Below are positions 1 to 7,975 of a stretch of DNA of 64,000 nucleotides, one piece after another. The stretch's first letter is position 1; each line of letters opens with the position of its first letter. Source of the stretch: Flavobacteriaceae bacterium (GTDB taxonomy: Bacteria > Bacteroidota > Bacteroidia > Flavobacteriales > Flavobacteriaceae). The position numbers and the translations under genes were made by a program. Under the pieces are notes generated by a model. It saw nothing but the letters and a program-made list of their open reading frames with translations. It was not told the DNA's origin and made no database searches. The DNA is taken from NCBI GenBank assembly GCA_029252265.1, contig JAQXBT010000050.1, positions 1 to 64,000 of the forward strand. Reading direction: 5' to 3'.

Positions 1-1
1 T

Positions 2-208
2 CCAGTACAAGATGAATTGACAATTACGCTTCAGAATAACGCCGTGATAAGTGCTTATGAAATTTATGACATCACTGGCAAACGAGTGATGGGTAGTACT
101 CAAATTACTTCAAACAGAATTCAGGTTTCAGAGCTTTCTAAAGGGATGTACTTTATGAAGATAAAAGCAAGGAATTTAGAAATGGTTGGTAAGTTTATCA
201 AAAAATAG
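2..208 (+). CDS. C-terminal fragment of a T9SS-secreted protein (type A sorting domain)
   Basis: The reading frame is open from the left edge, so only the last 68 residues or so of a larger protein are visible. They match a type IX secretion sorting domain: a P-V-Q-D-E-L start, a YDITGK turn near the middle, a 'LSKGMYF' strand and a short basic end (KFIKK). Such tails direct export across the outer membrane and are then removed or exchanged for an anchor by the T9SS sortase. The cargo domain lies outside the window, so the function is unknown. The frame was taken from base 2 because an internal ATG at 17 would cut the domain. Confidence 0.8.
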   Translation, partial: PVQDELTITLQNNAVISAYEIYDITGKRVMGSTQITSNRIQVSELSKGMYFMKIKARNLEMVGKFIKK

Positions 209-234
209 TAAACTATAAATTAGATACATTTTAT

Positions 235-263
235 TAAAAAAGCCGCAATTTGCGGCTTTTTTA
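235..263. terminator. Bidirectional rho-independent terminator
   Basis: A perfect stem, aaaaaagccgcaa / ttgcggctttttt, sits between the convergent T9SS gene and the YceI gene. A-runs and T-runs on both sides let it serve both strands. Confidence 0.85.
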
Positions 264-265
264 AT

Positions 266-802
266 TTATTCTTTTTCCATTTCAAATTCAAAAACAACGG
301 ACACGGAGTCGGCAATTTTTGAACGGACAATTTTTGGAATTTCTACATCAAAGTCAGTTGGAGCGATTTCAAAAGAACCTTTAAAAGTGAATGCGTTTTC
401 TGAGGATATGAGTTCCACAGCCACGTTTTTAAGCGATTTAGTAACCCCATGAAAAGTAAGCGTTCCATTCATCGTATAGGTCGTTTGAATCGTTTCTAAA
501 GAAAAACCAGTTAATTCCCCTTTAAAAATCGCTTTAGGATATTCATTTGATTCCGCATAGTTTTCATTAAAATGTTCCTCCATGAGGGCATTTTTAAATC
601 GGAACCCTTTTACGAGTGCAAGGGCTGCAAACTGACCATTGCTGGCATTAAAAATAGCCGTTACATTATCATTCGTGGCTTTTATTTCTTCAAAAGTATC
701 CACACTTGCTTCAAAGTTAAGGACCCCGGATTTGGTGAGGTATTTTTCTTGTGAAAACCCAAGCACCGAAATGACTAAAAATAATACGTATAAATGTTTC
801 AT
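266..802 (-). CDS. YceI family periplasmic protein
   Basis: A 178-residue secreted protein with an N-terminal signal peptide (about residues 1-17, ending GFSQ). The rest has the pattern of the YceI lipocalin-like beta barrel: 'SGVLNFEAS' near the start, a central 'FKGELTGFSLE' and 'MNGTLTFHGVTK' segment, and a final run of beta strands. YceI proteins bind isoprenoid or amphiphilic ligands in the periplasm; the native ligand here is unknown. The gene starts 9 bases after the heme lipoprotein gene on the same strand and is probably its operon partner. Confidence 0.85.
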   Translation of the reverse strand: MKHLYVLFLVISVLGFSQEKYLTKSGVLNFEASVDTFEEIKATNDNVTAIFNASNGQFAALALVKGFRFKNALMEEHFNENYAESNEYPKAIFKGELTGFSLETIQTTYTMNGTLTFHGVTKSLKNVAVELISSENAFTFKGSFEIAPTDFDVEIPKIVRSKIADSVSVVFEFEMEKE

Positions 803-811
803 TTTTTAACG

Positions 812-1183
812 TTAAAGTGATTCAACAAATCCTTCTGTTTGCCATTGTATAATCAAATTGATTGTAGCTTGTGGCATGCGAGAGCCTCCCAATGGCATAA
901 AGCCACCTTCACCAGATTGTCTGTTAATACGGTCGATAAGATCGGTCGCTTCAATCGCGCTTTTAACTTGACTAAAAGTAGTCAACGGAACCCCAGCGCC
1001 GTTAATTGCAGGGTTTGAGTGGCAAGCCACACAGTTGGTATCAAAAATGGATTTGATGTGCGTATCATATGAAATGACTTCAACAGGATCAGCTTGTTCG
1101 ATCAGGTCACTTTCACTAGAATTTGAACATGAGAAACTCAGAAATAATATTGATAAAATAAGTAAACAGGATGTCGCTTTCAT
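812..1183 (-). CDS. Cytochrome c-like lipoprotein with one CxxCH motif
   Basis: A 123-residue protein with a lipoprotein signal (lipobox LSFSC, Cys19) and one heme c attachment motif, CVACH (Cys51, Cys54, His55). A later MPLGG..MP segment could supply the distal Met ligand, as in small c-type cytochromes. It is probably a periplasm-facing, lipid-anchored electron carrier. It leads a two-gene minus-strand unit with the YceI gene and is divergent from the OB-fold gene at 1267. The cytochrome call rests on the motif and size only. Confidence 0.7.
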   Translation of the reverse strand: MKATSCLLILSILFLSFSCSNSSESDLIEQADPVEVISYDTHIKSIFDTNCVACHSNPAINGAGVPLTTFSQVKSAIEATDLIDRINRQSGEGGFMPLGGSRMPQATINLIIQWQTEGFVESL

Positions 1184-1240
1184 AAAAAATGATTGTTTTA
1201 TATATCCAAATTTAATTCTTTTTATTTAATTATAAATCTT

Positions 1241-1248
1241 TATTTTTG
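1241..1248 (+). promoter_or_regulatory. Possible -7 element for the OB-fold gene
   Basis: TATTTTTG matches the Bacteroidota -7 consensus TAnnTTTG and lies 18 bases before the ATG at 1267. No good -33 TTTG is seen at the expected spacing. Confidence 0.35.
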
Positions 1249-1266
1249 TTTAACTTGTAATCTATT

Positions 1267-1644
1267 ATGAGAAACATTTTTTTTATTTTAATTGGTGTGT
1301 TTGGTATATTTTTTGGTTATAATTATTTGTTTCCAGATCACAGATCAATCGAACAAGAAGCCGTTCGTTTTACAATAGATGCCGAAACTATTTTCAATGC
1401 ATTCATTGAAAATGCGCCGCTTGCAGAATCAAAATATCTCGATCAGACACTTGTGGTTTCTGGAATTATAAGTGCGGTTAACTCGCAAGACTTGACAATT
1501 AATAATAAAATAGACTGTAAAATCAACACCATTGATCTTGGTTTGCAGTTAAATGATTCTATAGCAATCAAAGGCCGTTGTATTGGCTATGATGACTTAT
1601 TAGAACAGATTAAGCTCGATCAATGTAGTATTCATATTAACTAA
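1267..1644 (+). CDS. Membrane-anchored OB-fold (tRNA_anti-like) protein
   Basis: A 125-residue protein with one N-terminal hydrophobic segment (about residues 3-20) and a C-terminal domain resembling the OB-fold 'tRNA_anti-like' family common in Bacteroidota: 'LDQTLVVSGIIS', a middle strand with Asp/Asn, then 'DSIAIKGRCIGYDDLLEQIKLDQCSI'. These proteins are exported and their function is not known; nucleic-acid binding is not implied. It is first in a plus-strand run and is followed after 7 bases by the ankyrin gene. Confidence 0.6.
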   Translation: MRNIFFILIGVFGIFFGYNYLFPDHRSIEQEAVRFTIDAETIFNAFIENAPLAESKYLDQTLVVSGIISAVNSQDLTINNKIDCKINTIDLGLQLNDSIAIKGRCIGYDDLLEQIKLDQCSIHIN

Positions 1645-1651
1645 CAAATTA

Positions 1652-2158
1652 ATGAAGTACCTCTTACTTATTGTTGCTTTCAACCTTTCAGTTGCCCAAA
1701 CCGATGTATTTGAATGTGCTCGAAAAGGAACGGCTCAAGAAATGGACGTCTTTTATAACACCAATCCAAAACTAGTCGATTCAATTAACAAACGAGGAAG
1801 TTCGCCTTTAACCTTAGCAGCTTATTACAATAATTTAGAAGTGGTCAATTATTTAATTGATAAAGTTGACAACATTAACGGAGCTAGTAAAGACGGCACG
1901 CCCTTAATGGCCGCCGTTGTCAAAGGCTATGCCGAAGTGGCGAAAGCATTAATAGATGCAGGTGCCAATGTTAATTTGTCCGACGCAAACAATACAACCG
2001 CCTTACATTATGCGGTAATGTTCAATAATAAAGAGATAACCACCCTTTTAGTAGATGCAAAGGCAGATGTTAATTTAAAAAACAATGTAGGGAAAACGCC
2101 TTTAGATTTTGCAAAAATGCATAATGATGCCACTCTCAATTCAATTTTAGAACAATAA
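1652..2158 (+). CDS. Secreted ankyrin-repeat protein
   Basis: 168 residues, with a short signal peptide (MKYLLLIVAFNLSVAQ) and about four ankyrin repeats. The repeats show recurring 'G.SPLTLAAYYNNLEVVNYLID', 'GTPLMAAVVKGYAEVAKALIDAGANV', 'TALHYAVMFNNKEITTLLVDAKADV' and 'GKTPLDFAKMHN' patterns. Ankyrin repeats are protein-binding scaffolds, so a periplasmic partner is likely, perhaps one of the neighbouring envelope proteins. The gene is 15 bases upstream of the DOMON gene and probably co-transcribed. Confidence 0.8.
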   Translation: MKYLLLIVAFNLSVAQTDVFECARKGTAQEMDVFYNTNPKLVDSINKRGSSPLTLAAYYNNLEVVNYLIDKVDNINGASKDGTPLMAAVVKGYAEVAKALIDAGANVNLSDANNTTALHYAVMFNNKEITTLLVDAKADVNLKNNVGKTPLDFAKMHNDATLNSILEQ

Positions 2159-2173
2159 TAAAACATTTATATT

Positions 2174-2926
2174 ATGAAAAAAATTACGTTTATACTTACC
2201 TTTTTAATGGCCTCTTACGGATTCGCACAAAACGTTTCCACAGGCGTTGTAACCCTTACTCCCGGATTTACCGTTCAGTTTGATGTGAATGGCAGCACAG
2301 AAAAAGTGACCATGACCATGGTTGGACCTAGTGACGTTTGGTTAGGAGTCGCCTTAAATACCAATTTAGGAAATTCGATGGGAACTGGTGGAGAGGATGT
2401 CATTCTCTACGATAGTACAGGTCTAAAGGATCGAAATTTGACAGGAGCACAAAATGCTCCAAATATTGATGATTCTCAAGATTGGACACAAATGAGCAAT
2501 ACTGAAAGCGATAATGTACGTACAATTGTTGCGACGAGAGCTCTAAATACTGGAGATTCTAAAGATTATGTATTTACGACAGCTACGACCAGTTTACCAA
2601 TGCTTTGGGCAAAGGGTTCGAGTCTTGTTTTAAATTATCATGCTTCTAGAGGTGGAGCTGCTGCTACACTGGGGACTACCACAATTGCACTCCCAGAATT
2701 TAATGTGTATCCAAACCCAACGGCTAAAGAACTGAATGTACAGTTCCCTGCCAGCATAAAAGAAGCTAATATCTCGGTGTACAGTGTTTTAGGAACGCTT
2801 ATTTTTCAATCAAATATGGGTAAATTAAATACAAAAATTAACACCTCTGAGTGGAATACGGGCGTTTATTTAATGAATATTAGTACCCCTCAATTTTCTC
2901 AAACAAAGCGAATCATTAAGCGATAA
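2174..2926 (+). CDS. DOMON-like domain protein with T9SS sorting tail
   Basis: 250 residues: a signal peptide (residues 1-18, ending GFAQ), a beta-sandwich of about 150 residues resembling DOMON domains ('GPSDVWLGVALN', 'GGEDVILYDSTGLKDRNLTG', a late 'LVLNYHASRGG'), and a T9SS type A sorting domain from about residue 175 ('FNVYPNPTAKELNV'). DOMON domains bind heme or sugars, and the conserved Met/His pair needed for heme should be checked. The tail predicts cell-surface display or release, which contrasts with its periplasmic neighbours. Confidence 0.7.
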   Translation: MKKITFILTFLMASYGFAQNVSTGVVTLTPGFTVQFDVNGSTEKVTMTMVGPSDVWLGVALNTNLGNSMGTGGEDVILYDSTGLKDRNLTGAQNAPNIDDSQDWTQMSNTESDNVRTIVATRALNTGDSKDYVFTTATTSLPMLWAKGSSLVLNYHASRGGAAATLGTTTIALPEFNVYPNPTAKELNVQFPASIKEANISVYSVLGTLIFQSNMGKLNTKINTSEWNTGVYLMNISTPQFSQTKRIIKR

Positions 2927-2950
2927 TAACCGCTTTATTTTATAATCACT

Positions 2951-2986
2951 AAAAAACCATTGGATTTTTAATCATGGTTTTTTTTT
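2951..2986 (+). terminator. Hairpin with T-run between the DOMON and DUF5777 genes
   Basis: Stem aaaaaaccat / atggtttttt with a 13-base loop, followed by a continuous T-run ending 13 bases before the DUF5777 start. It has the form of an intrinsic terminator or attenuator. Confidence 0.65.
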
Positions 2987-2998
2987 AAATTTTTTCTA

Positions 2999-3850
2999 AT
3001 GAAACAATCTTTTACTTCCATTTTCTTAATTTGTAGTTTTATTCTTTTTTCTCAAGAAGATTTGTTGAGTGAAATTGATACGGATTTAGAAACTCCAGTT
3101 TATGCTTCGGCCGTATTTAAAGGCTTAAAAGTGATTAATTTTGAATCGACAAAGCTCGTTGCTAAAGGCGGATTTAATTTTATTGTGTCGCATCGATTTG
3201 GAACGGTAAAAAATGGCTTTCAAAATCTTTTTGGATTGGATGAAGCAGTGACCCATTTAAATTTTGTGTACGGAATCTCGGATAATTTGAATATCAGTGC
3301 CTCTAGAAGCTCGAATCAGAAAATTTATGAGTTAGCCACCAAGTTTAGATTACTGAAACAACAAGCCAGTAAAATGCCATTTACAGTGGTGGGCTACACA
3401 TCTATCTTAGCCAATACAGCCCTTAATACGGACAATTTACCAAAACTAGAATTTAAACACCGCTTGAGTTATGTGGCGCAACTTCTGATCTCACGAAAAA
3501 TAAATAATGAGTTATCGCTCATCGTTTCTCCCACGTTTTTTCATGACAATTATGTAATTGATGACTTTCAAGACAATTCACAGTATGGCGTTGGATTTGG
3601 GGGGCGTTATAAGTTAGGAACGCGATGGTCGCTAAATATGGAATATGGGGTGCATCTTAACCGTAGCGACAATTCGTTGTACACGAATCCATTTTCAATT
3701 GGGGTTGATTTAGAAACTGGCGGACATGTGTTTCAATTGCATTTCACCAATTCACAATCCATGAATACCAATGGTGTTTTTGGAACCAGTACAGGAGACT
3801 GGGGGGACGGTGATGTCTATTTTGGGTTTAACTTAGCACGTTCGTTTTAG
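2999..3850 (+). CDS. DUF5777 family outer-membrane beta-barrel protein
   Basis: 283 residues with a signal peptide (residues 1-19, ending LFSQ), then alternating amphipathic strands, ending '...VYFGFNLARSF' with the terminal aromatic residue typical of BamA-assembled barrels. The conserved 'FKGLKVINFESTKLVAKGGFNFIVSHRFG' region fits DUF5777, a Bacteroidota family often found near YceI and cytochrome genes. Its function is unknown. It converges with rmuC with only 3 bases between the two stops. Confidence 0.75.
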   Translation: MKQSFTSIFLICSFILFSQEDLLSEIDTDLETPVYASAVFKGLKVINFESTKLVAKGGFNFIVSHRFGTVKNGFQNLFGLDEAVTHLNFVYGISDNLNISASRSSNQKIYELATKFRLLKQQASKMPFTVVGYTSILANTALNTDNLPKLEFKHRLSYVAQLLISRKINNELSLIVSPTFFHDNYVIDDFQDNSQYGVGFGGRYKLGTRWSLNMEYGVHLNRSDNSLYTNPFSIGVDLETGGHVFQLHFTNSQSMNTNGVFGTSTGDWGDGDVYFGFNLARSF

Positions 3851-3853
3851 GGA

Positions 3854-5173
3854 TTAATCCTCGCCTTCGGCACGTTTTAAAATTACTTCTGGGAGTGCTT
3901 TGTTTGCTTTAGCCCCTAATTTCTTTAGCTTTTCAACACGCGAGACCAAACTTCCTTGTCCATCGACGAGTTTATTCATGGCCGCAGAATAATCGTTCTT
4001 GGCGGCGTCAATTTTCTTGCCAACCCCTGTTAAATCGGTGATCAGTCCTTCAAATTTATCATATAAACCACCCGCTTGGCGTGCAATTTCAATGGCGTTT
4101 TTCTGTTGTTTTTCGTTTTTCCACAGACTGTCCACGGTTCGAAGAGTGGCTAAGAGGGTAGAGGGGGTCACAATCACAATATTACTTTCAAAGGCTTTAC
4201 TGTACAGGTTAGTGTCATGGTATGAAGCAATGGCAAAAGCCGGCTCTACAGGGATAAACATCAACACAAAATCGGGCGATTCTATGTCGTATAAATCGTG
4301 GTAATTTTTTCCAGACAATTGATCCACGTGTTTTTTAATAGAATTGATATGGGCTTTCAAATGTTTTTCTTGATCTTCAGAATCCGCATTAACATAGCGC
4401 TCATAATCTGTTAACGAGACTTTTGAATCAATAACCATCTTTTTCCCGTCTGGTAAATGCAATACCACATCGGGGAGGACACGACTGCCGTCTGGAAGTG
4501 TAAAACTTTGTTGCACAAAATATTCGCGATCTTTTACTAAGTTTGATTTTTCAAGCACGCGTTCCAGAACCAATTCGCCCCAATTCCCTTGCATTTTACT
4601 ATCGCCTTTCAACGCTTTGGTCAGGTTGTTGGCTTCCTTACTCATTACTTGATTCAAGTCTTTTAAGCCAGTTAATTGCTCTTTGAGAGCGGAGTGCATA
4701 ATGATACTTTCTTTTTGTCTTGCTTCCACTTTTTGTTCAAATCCTTGAATTTTTTCCTGTAAGGGGTTTAAAATCTGTTTCAGATTTTCTTTATTTTGAA
4801 TGGTAAATTTTTCAGATTTTTCTTCCAGAATTTTAGACGCTAAGATTTCAAAATCTTTCCTGAGTTGCTCTTGACGTTCTTCGAGCTCTGTTTCGCGTTT
4901 CAAATGATCTTCTTGCAGTGTATCATAAGCCGCAGTTTTCTGAACCAACTGTATGTTTATAGCATCTTTTTCTGATCGAAAGTCATCCCGTTCAGATTCA
5001 ATATTTAAAATATTATTTTTTAAATCAGTCACCGTTTTATTTAACTGATTTTGACGTTCATCGAGAGTACTTCGGTCGCTTTTACTTTTCAGTTTTGAAA
5101 TTGTAAACCCTAAATATCCGCCGATTAGGCCACTAATTATTACAGAGACAATGAGAATTAAACTTTCGGTCAT
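3854..5173 (-). CDS. rmuC: DNA recombination protein RmuC
   Basis: 439 residues. An N-terminal transmembrane helix (about 5-25) is followed by a long coiled coil rich in Glu, Lys and Gln (about 30-190) and a C-terminal RmuC nuclease-like domain (about 195-400). That domain has 'MQGNWGELVLERVLE', 'PDVVLHLPDGKKMVIDSKVSL' (a PD-(D/E)xK-type core) and 'FIPVEPAFA'. RmuC limits inversion at short inverted repeats in other bacteria. It is a single-gene unit here. Confidence 0.92.
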   Translation of the reverse strand: MTESLILIVSVIISGLIGGYLGFTISKLKSKSDRSTLDERQNQLNKTVTDLKNNILNIESERDDFRSEKDAINIQLVQKTAAYDTLQEDHLKRETELEERQEQLRKDFEILASKILEEKSEKFTIQNKENLKQILNPLQEKIQGFEQKVEARQKESIIMHSALKEQLTGLKDLNQVMSKEANNLTKALKGDSKMQGNWGELVLERVLEKSNLVKDREYFVQQSFTLPDGSRVLPDVVLHLPDGKKMVIDSKVSLTDYERYVNADSEDQEKHLKAHINSIKKHVDQLSGKNYHDLYDIESPDFVLMFIPVEPAFAIASYHDTNLYSKAFESNIVIVTPSTLLATLRTVDSLWKNEKQQKNAIEIARQAGGLYDKFEGLITDLTGVGKKIDAAKNDYSAAMNKLVDGQGSLVSRVEKLKKLGAKANKALPEVILKRAEGED

Positions 5174-5267
5174 AATAGAATATTCTTTGCTATAAAAGTA
5201 TGAAAATCCTACAGTTTTATAGAACTAAAACCCTAAAAAATAAACGAAATACGTGTGCTTTGAAAGT

Positions 5268-5765
5268 TTAGCTTAATTGTAAATACCGCTTTTGAACAAA
5301 ATTAAACCCATAAATCATAAGTCCAGCATAGAAAAAATCACCTAAAAGTGAATTTCTAAAAAATGGAATTGCGAGGGTGTAACACTCAACAAGTCCTACC
5401 CAAGATTTAGGGTAACTAATTAGCCATACACCAAAATTGGTGATCACGAAAAAACTAAAACTACTTAGTAAAATTGCAAATACACTTGGTTTTTTGGATT
5501 GAGTTCCAATAAAACTTACGAATAAAAAGGCGGCATATACAACAATTGAAATACTATGAAAACCTAAGAACAGATCGGATAAGACCATAATAAACAAGGG
5601 CACTACATACGCTAATGTTTTGTTTGAAAAATAAAGGCCTCCAAAAAGGGCGATGGCAGTGATGGGTGTAAAATTTGGAAGGTGAGGAACAAGTCTAAAT
5701 AAAACCGCGATAAGCATGAAGGCGATAATAATAAGTTGTTTTTTTGATAAGTAGGAATTTGACAT
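5268..5765 (-). CDS. DUF6580 membrane protein, candidate cobalamin-related transporter component
   Basis: 165 residues with five or so hydrophobic helices and almost no soluble domain. The pattern 'RLVPHLPNFTPITAIALFGG' near the N-terminus and a C-terminal '...SLLGDFFYAGLMIYGF' fit DUF6580, whose shape resembles ECF-transporter substrate-binding (S) components. It is divergent from the cobalamin riboswitch and BtuB-like gene, starting 65 bases from the riboswitch promoter, which suggests inner-membrane cobalamin or corrinoid uptake. That role is inferred from position alone; no energising ECF partners are nearby. Confidence 0.65.
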   Translation of the reverse strand: MSNSYLSKKQLIIIAFMLIAVLFRLVPHLPNFTPITAIALFGGLYFSNKTLAYVVPLFIMVLSDLFLGFHSISIVVYAAFLFVSFIGTQSKKPSVFAILLSSFSFFVITNFGVWLISYPKSWVGLVECYTLAIPFFRNSLLGDFFYAGLMIYGFNFVQKRYLQLS

Positions 5766-5830
5766 TGATAAATAATTTATTCAAAAATAATATTATTTAG
5801 ATTAATACCCACAATTCTATCAAAAAAATT

Positions 5831-5838
5831 TACATTTG
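5831..5838 (+). promoter_or_regulatory. -7 promoter element for the riboswitch transcript
   Basis: TACATTTG matches TAnnTTTG and lies just upstream of the riboswitch fold. The -33 position is not well matched. Confidence 0.5.
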
Positions 5839-5843
5839 CCCCG

Positions 5844-6022
5844 AATTTTGGTTTGAATAATGATTTTTTTATTCAATTAAAAGGGAATCTGGTTAAATTC
5901 CAGAGCTGTTCCCGCAACTGTATTCTTAGTTTTGCTTTGCAAAATGCTTTAGATTTTTTCTTTGTCACTGGTGAAAACTGGGAAGGCCTATCTAAAGACG
6001 AAAGCCAGGAGACCTGCCTTAT
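5844..6022 (+). ncRNA. Cobalamin (B12) riboswitch
   Basis: Conserved blocks are present in order: a hairpin ttgaataa/ttattcaa, then 'aagggaatctggttaaattcc', the core 'cccgcaactgt' (5911-5921), a variable arm, 'actggtgaaaactgggaagg', and the B12 box 'gccaggagacctgcc' (6004-6018). It sits in the leader of the BtuB-like receptor gene and should lower its expression when adenosylcobalamin is abundant. It overlaps an open frame (5853-6107) that is not a gene. Confidence 0.93.
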
Positions 6023-6044
6023 TCAAAATAGAATGTTAAACTTT

Positions 6045-6088
6045 CGGGATAGAAGTTTTCATACAATTTTGTATGCCCTAGTATCTCG
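6045..6088 (+). promoter_or_regulatory. Possible riboswitch expression platform hairpin
   Basis: Outer arms cgggata (6045-6051) and tatctcg (6082-6088) enclose an inner stem catac/gtatg (6060-6064/6071-6075). There is no T-run after it, so translation control is more likely than termination. It ends 15 bases before the ATG. Confidence 0.4.
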
Positions 6089-6103
6089 ATTAATTAAATT
6101 TAA

Positions 6104-7966
6104 ATGACTAATAAATCCTATGTATTAATCGCACTATGTCTATGTGCCCAAATTCAAATTATTGCCCAAACTGTTTCTGAAGAATCTCTTGAAGAACCCC
6201 TTGATGAAGTGGTTATAACGGATTCTCGTTTTAACCTAAAGCGTGAAAACTCTGGCAAAACGGTGATTAAAATTTCTAAAGAAGAGATTGAAAATAACCA
6301 AGGAAGAACGATTTCAGAATTGATAAATACCAAAAGTGGTATTGAAATTAATGGAAGTCGAAGCAATGCTGGACAAAATTTGGGAGTCTATGTTCGAGGT
6401 GGGCGCAACCGTCAAGTTTTAGTATTGCTAGATGGCGTTCAAGTTAGTGATCCATCAGAGCTTTCAGGTGGATATGATTTTAGATTGCTAAATTTGAGTC
6501 AAATTGAATCGATCGAAATTATTAAAGGGGCAGCAAGTACCTTATATGGAAGTGGAGCAGCAGCTGCAGTGATTAACATTACAACCAAGTCTGCCAATTC
6601 AAAAAAGATGAGTGCCGCTTTTTCATCCAGTGTCGGAACGAATCAATCAGCATCAGATCAAAATTATAATGTGGCAGATTTTAGTAACAGTGTAGCTTTT
6701 AGTGGTACACTAAATAAGTTTACCTACAGAACCGCTTTTAATAATCAATTTTCAGATGGCTTATCGGCCGTCATTTCCGATGCGAATGAGAAAGATGCAT
6801 ACTCGAAATATGGTTTAGATACCAACTTTGGTTACACGTTCAATCCTGCTTTTTCTATAAATGTGTATGGGAATTATACGGATTCAAAATCAAATATTGA
6901 TGGCTATGACGCGAGTTTTAATTTAGCAGATACTTCGGACGAATTTAATAGTAAACAGTCACGTATTGGCGCATTCTCAACTTTTAAATACCCCAAAGGA
7001 AGTTTAAATTTGAATGCTGCTTTTAGCGAATACGATCGAGTATTTGTTTCTAGTTTCCCATCGAATTTCAAATCTAAAAATCTTGTATTTGATCTTTATA
7101 ATAAATATGTATTTGATAAAACGTTTTATACGATTATCGGAATCAATAGAATTGAAAATAATGCAACCTTTACAAATAACGTCACATTTAATATTTTAGA
7201 TCCGTATGCAAATTTTGTATATGTTTCAGATTTTGGTTTAACCATGAATGCGGGTGCTCGTTTAAATAATCATTCTGAATATGGGTCTCATTTTGTGTAC
7301 AATTTAAATCCATCGTTTTCGATTAAATCGACTACCAATGGATATACCAAAATTTTCGGATCTTATAGCACGTCTTTTATTGCCCCTACGTTATCTTTTT
7401 TATATGGAGATTTTGGAGCGAATCTTAACTTAGACCCAGAACAAAATACAACTATTGAAGCTGGAGTAGAGTTGAAATTAAATACTGACTTTAGAGTTTC
7501 TGGTTTGTTTTTTAATAGAGAGGAAAAGAATACGGTTTTATGGATTGATGGCGGTTATTTAAATGCTTCAGATGTATTACATGCAAAAGGGGTGGAGCTA
7601 GAGGTTGAAGCCACTTTATTCAAAAAACTCTCAGTTCAAGCCAACTACACATTTGTGGAGTATAAGGAAGCCTTCGCTCGTAGAATTCCTAAACACAAGG
7701 CTAATTTACAGCTAAGCTATAACATGTCAAAAGCCACGTTTGCGTCGTTGTCTTACCAATATACACATCAAAGATTTGAAAATAGTTTCGTCCCTCTTTT
7801 AGATCGTTTTAGTTTATTTAATTTATATGTAAGTCATACGGCTCTAAACAATACAGTGACGTTTTTTGGTGGCATCGATAATATTCTAAATGAAGATTAT
7901 GAAGATGTTCCAGGTTATACAACCAAAGGAAGAAATGTTCGATTAGGATTGAAAATTACACTTTAG
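6104..7966 (+). CDS. btuB: TonB-dependent vitamin B12 receptor (BtuB-like)
   Basis: 620 residues, the usual size for BtuB. There is a signal peptide (1-22, ending IIAQ), a TonB box at LDEVVIT (33-39), a plug domain (about 45-160) with 'VYVRGGRNRQVLVLLDGVQV' and 'IESIEIIKGAASTLYGSGA', and a 22-strand barrel ending in a hydrophobic strand ('VRLGLKITL'). It moves cobalamin or related corrinoids across the outer membrane using TonB energy. The B12 riboswitch in its leader gives the substrate assignment strong support. The start follows the riboswitch by about 80 bases. Confidence 0.92.
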   Translation: MTNKSYVLIALCLCAQIQIIAQTVSEESLEEPLDEVVITDSRFNLKRENSGKTVIKISKEEIENNQGRTISELINTKSGIEINGSRSNAGQNLGVYVRGGRNRQVLVLLDGVQVSDPSELSGGYDFRLLNLSQIESIEIIKGAASTLYGSGAAAAVINITTKSANSKKMSAAFSSSVGTNQSASDQNYNVADFSNSVAFSGTLNKFTYRTAFNNQFSDGLSAVISDANEKDAYSKYGLDTNFGYTFNPAFSINVYGNYTDSKSNIDGYDASFNLADTSDEFNSKQSRIGAFSTFKYPKGSLNLNAAFSEYDRVFVSSFPSNFKSKNLVFDLYNKYVFDKTFYTIIGINRIENNATFTNNVTFNILDPYANFVYVSDFGLTMNAGARLNNHSEYGSHFVYNLNPSFSIKSTTNGYTKIFGSYSTSFIAPTLSFLYGDFGANLNLDPEQNTTIEAGVELKLNTDFRVSGLFFNREEKNTVLWIDGGYLNASDVLHAKGVELEVEATLFKKLSVQANYTFVEYKEAFARRIPKHKANLQLSYNMSKATFASLSYQYTHQRFENSFVPLLDRFSLFNLYVSHTALNNTVTFFGGIDNILNEDYEDVPGYTTKGRNVRLGLKITL

Positions 7967-7975
7967 TAAAGGAAA

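Noticed and set aside
5853..6107. Open frame of 84 codons across the BtuB leader
   Set aside because: It overlaps the cobalamin riboswitch core and B12 box and has no protein-like features.
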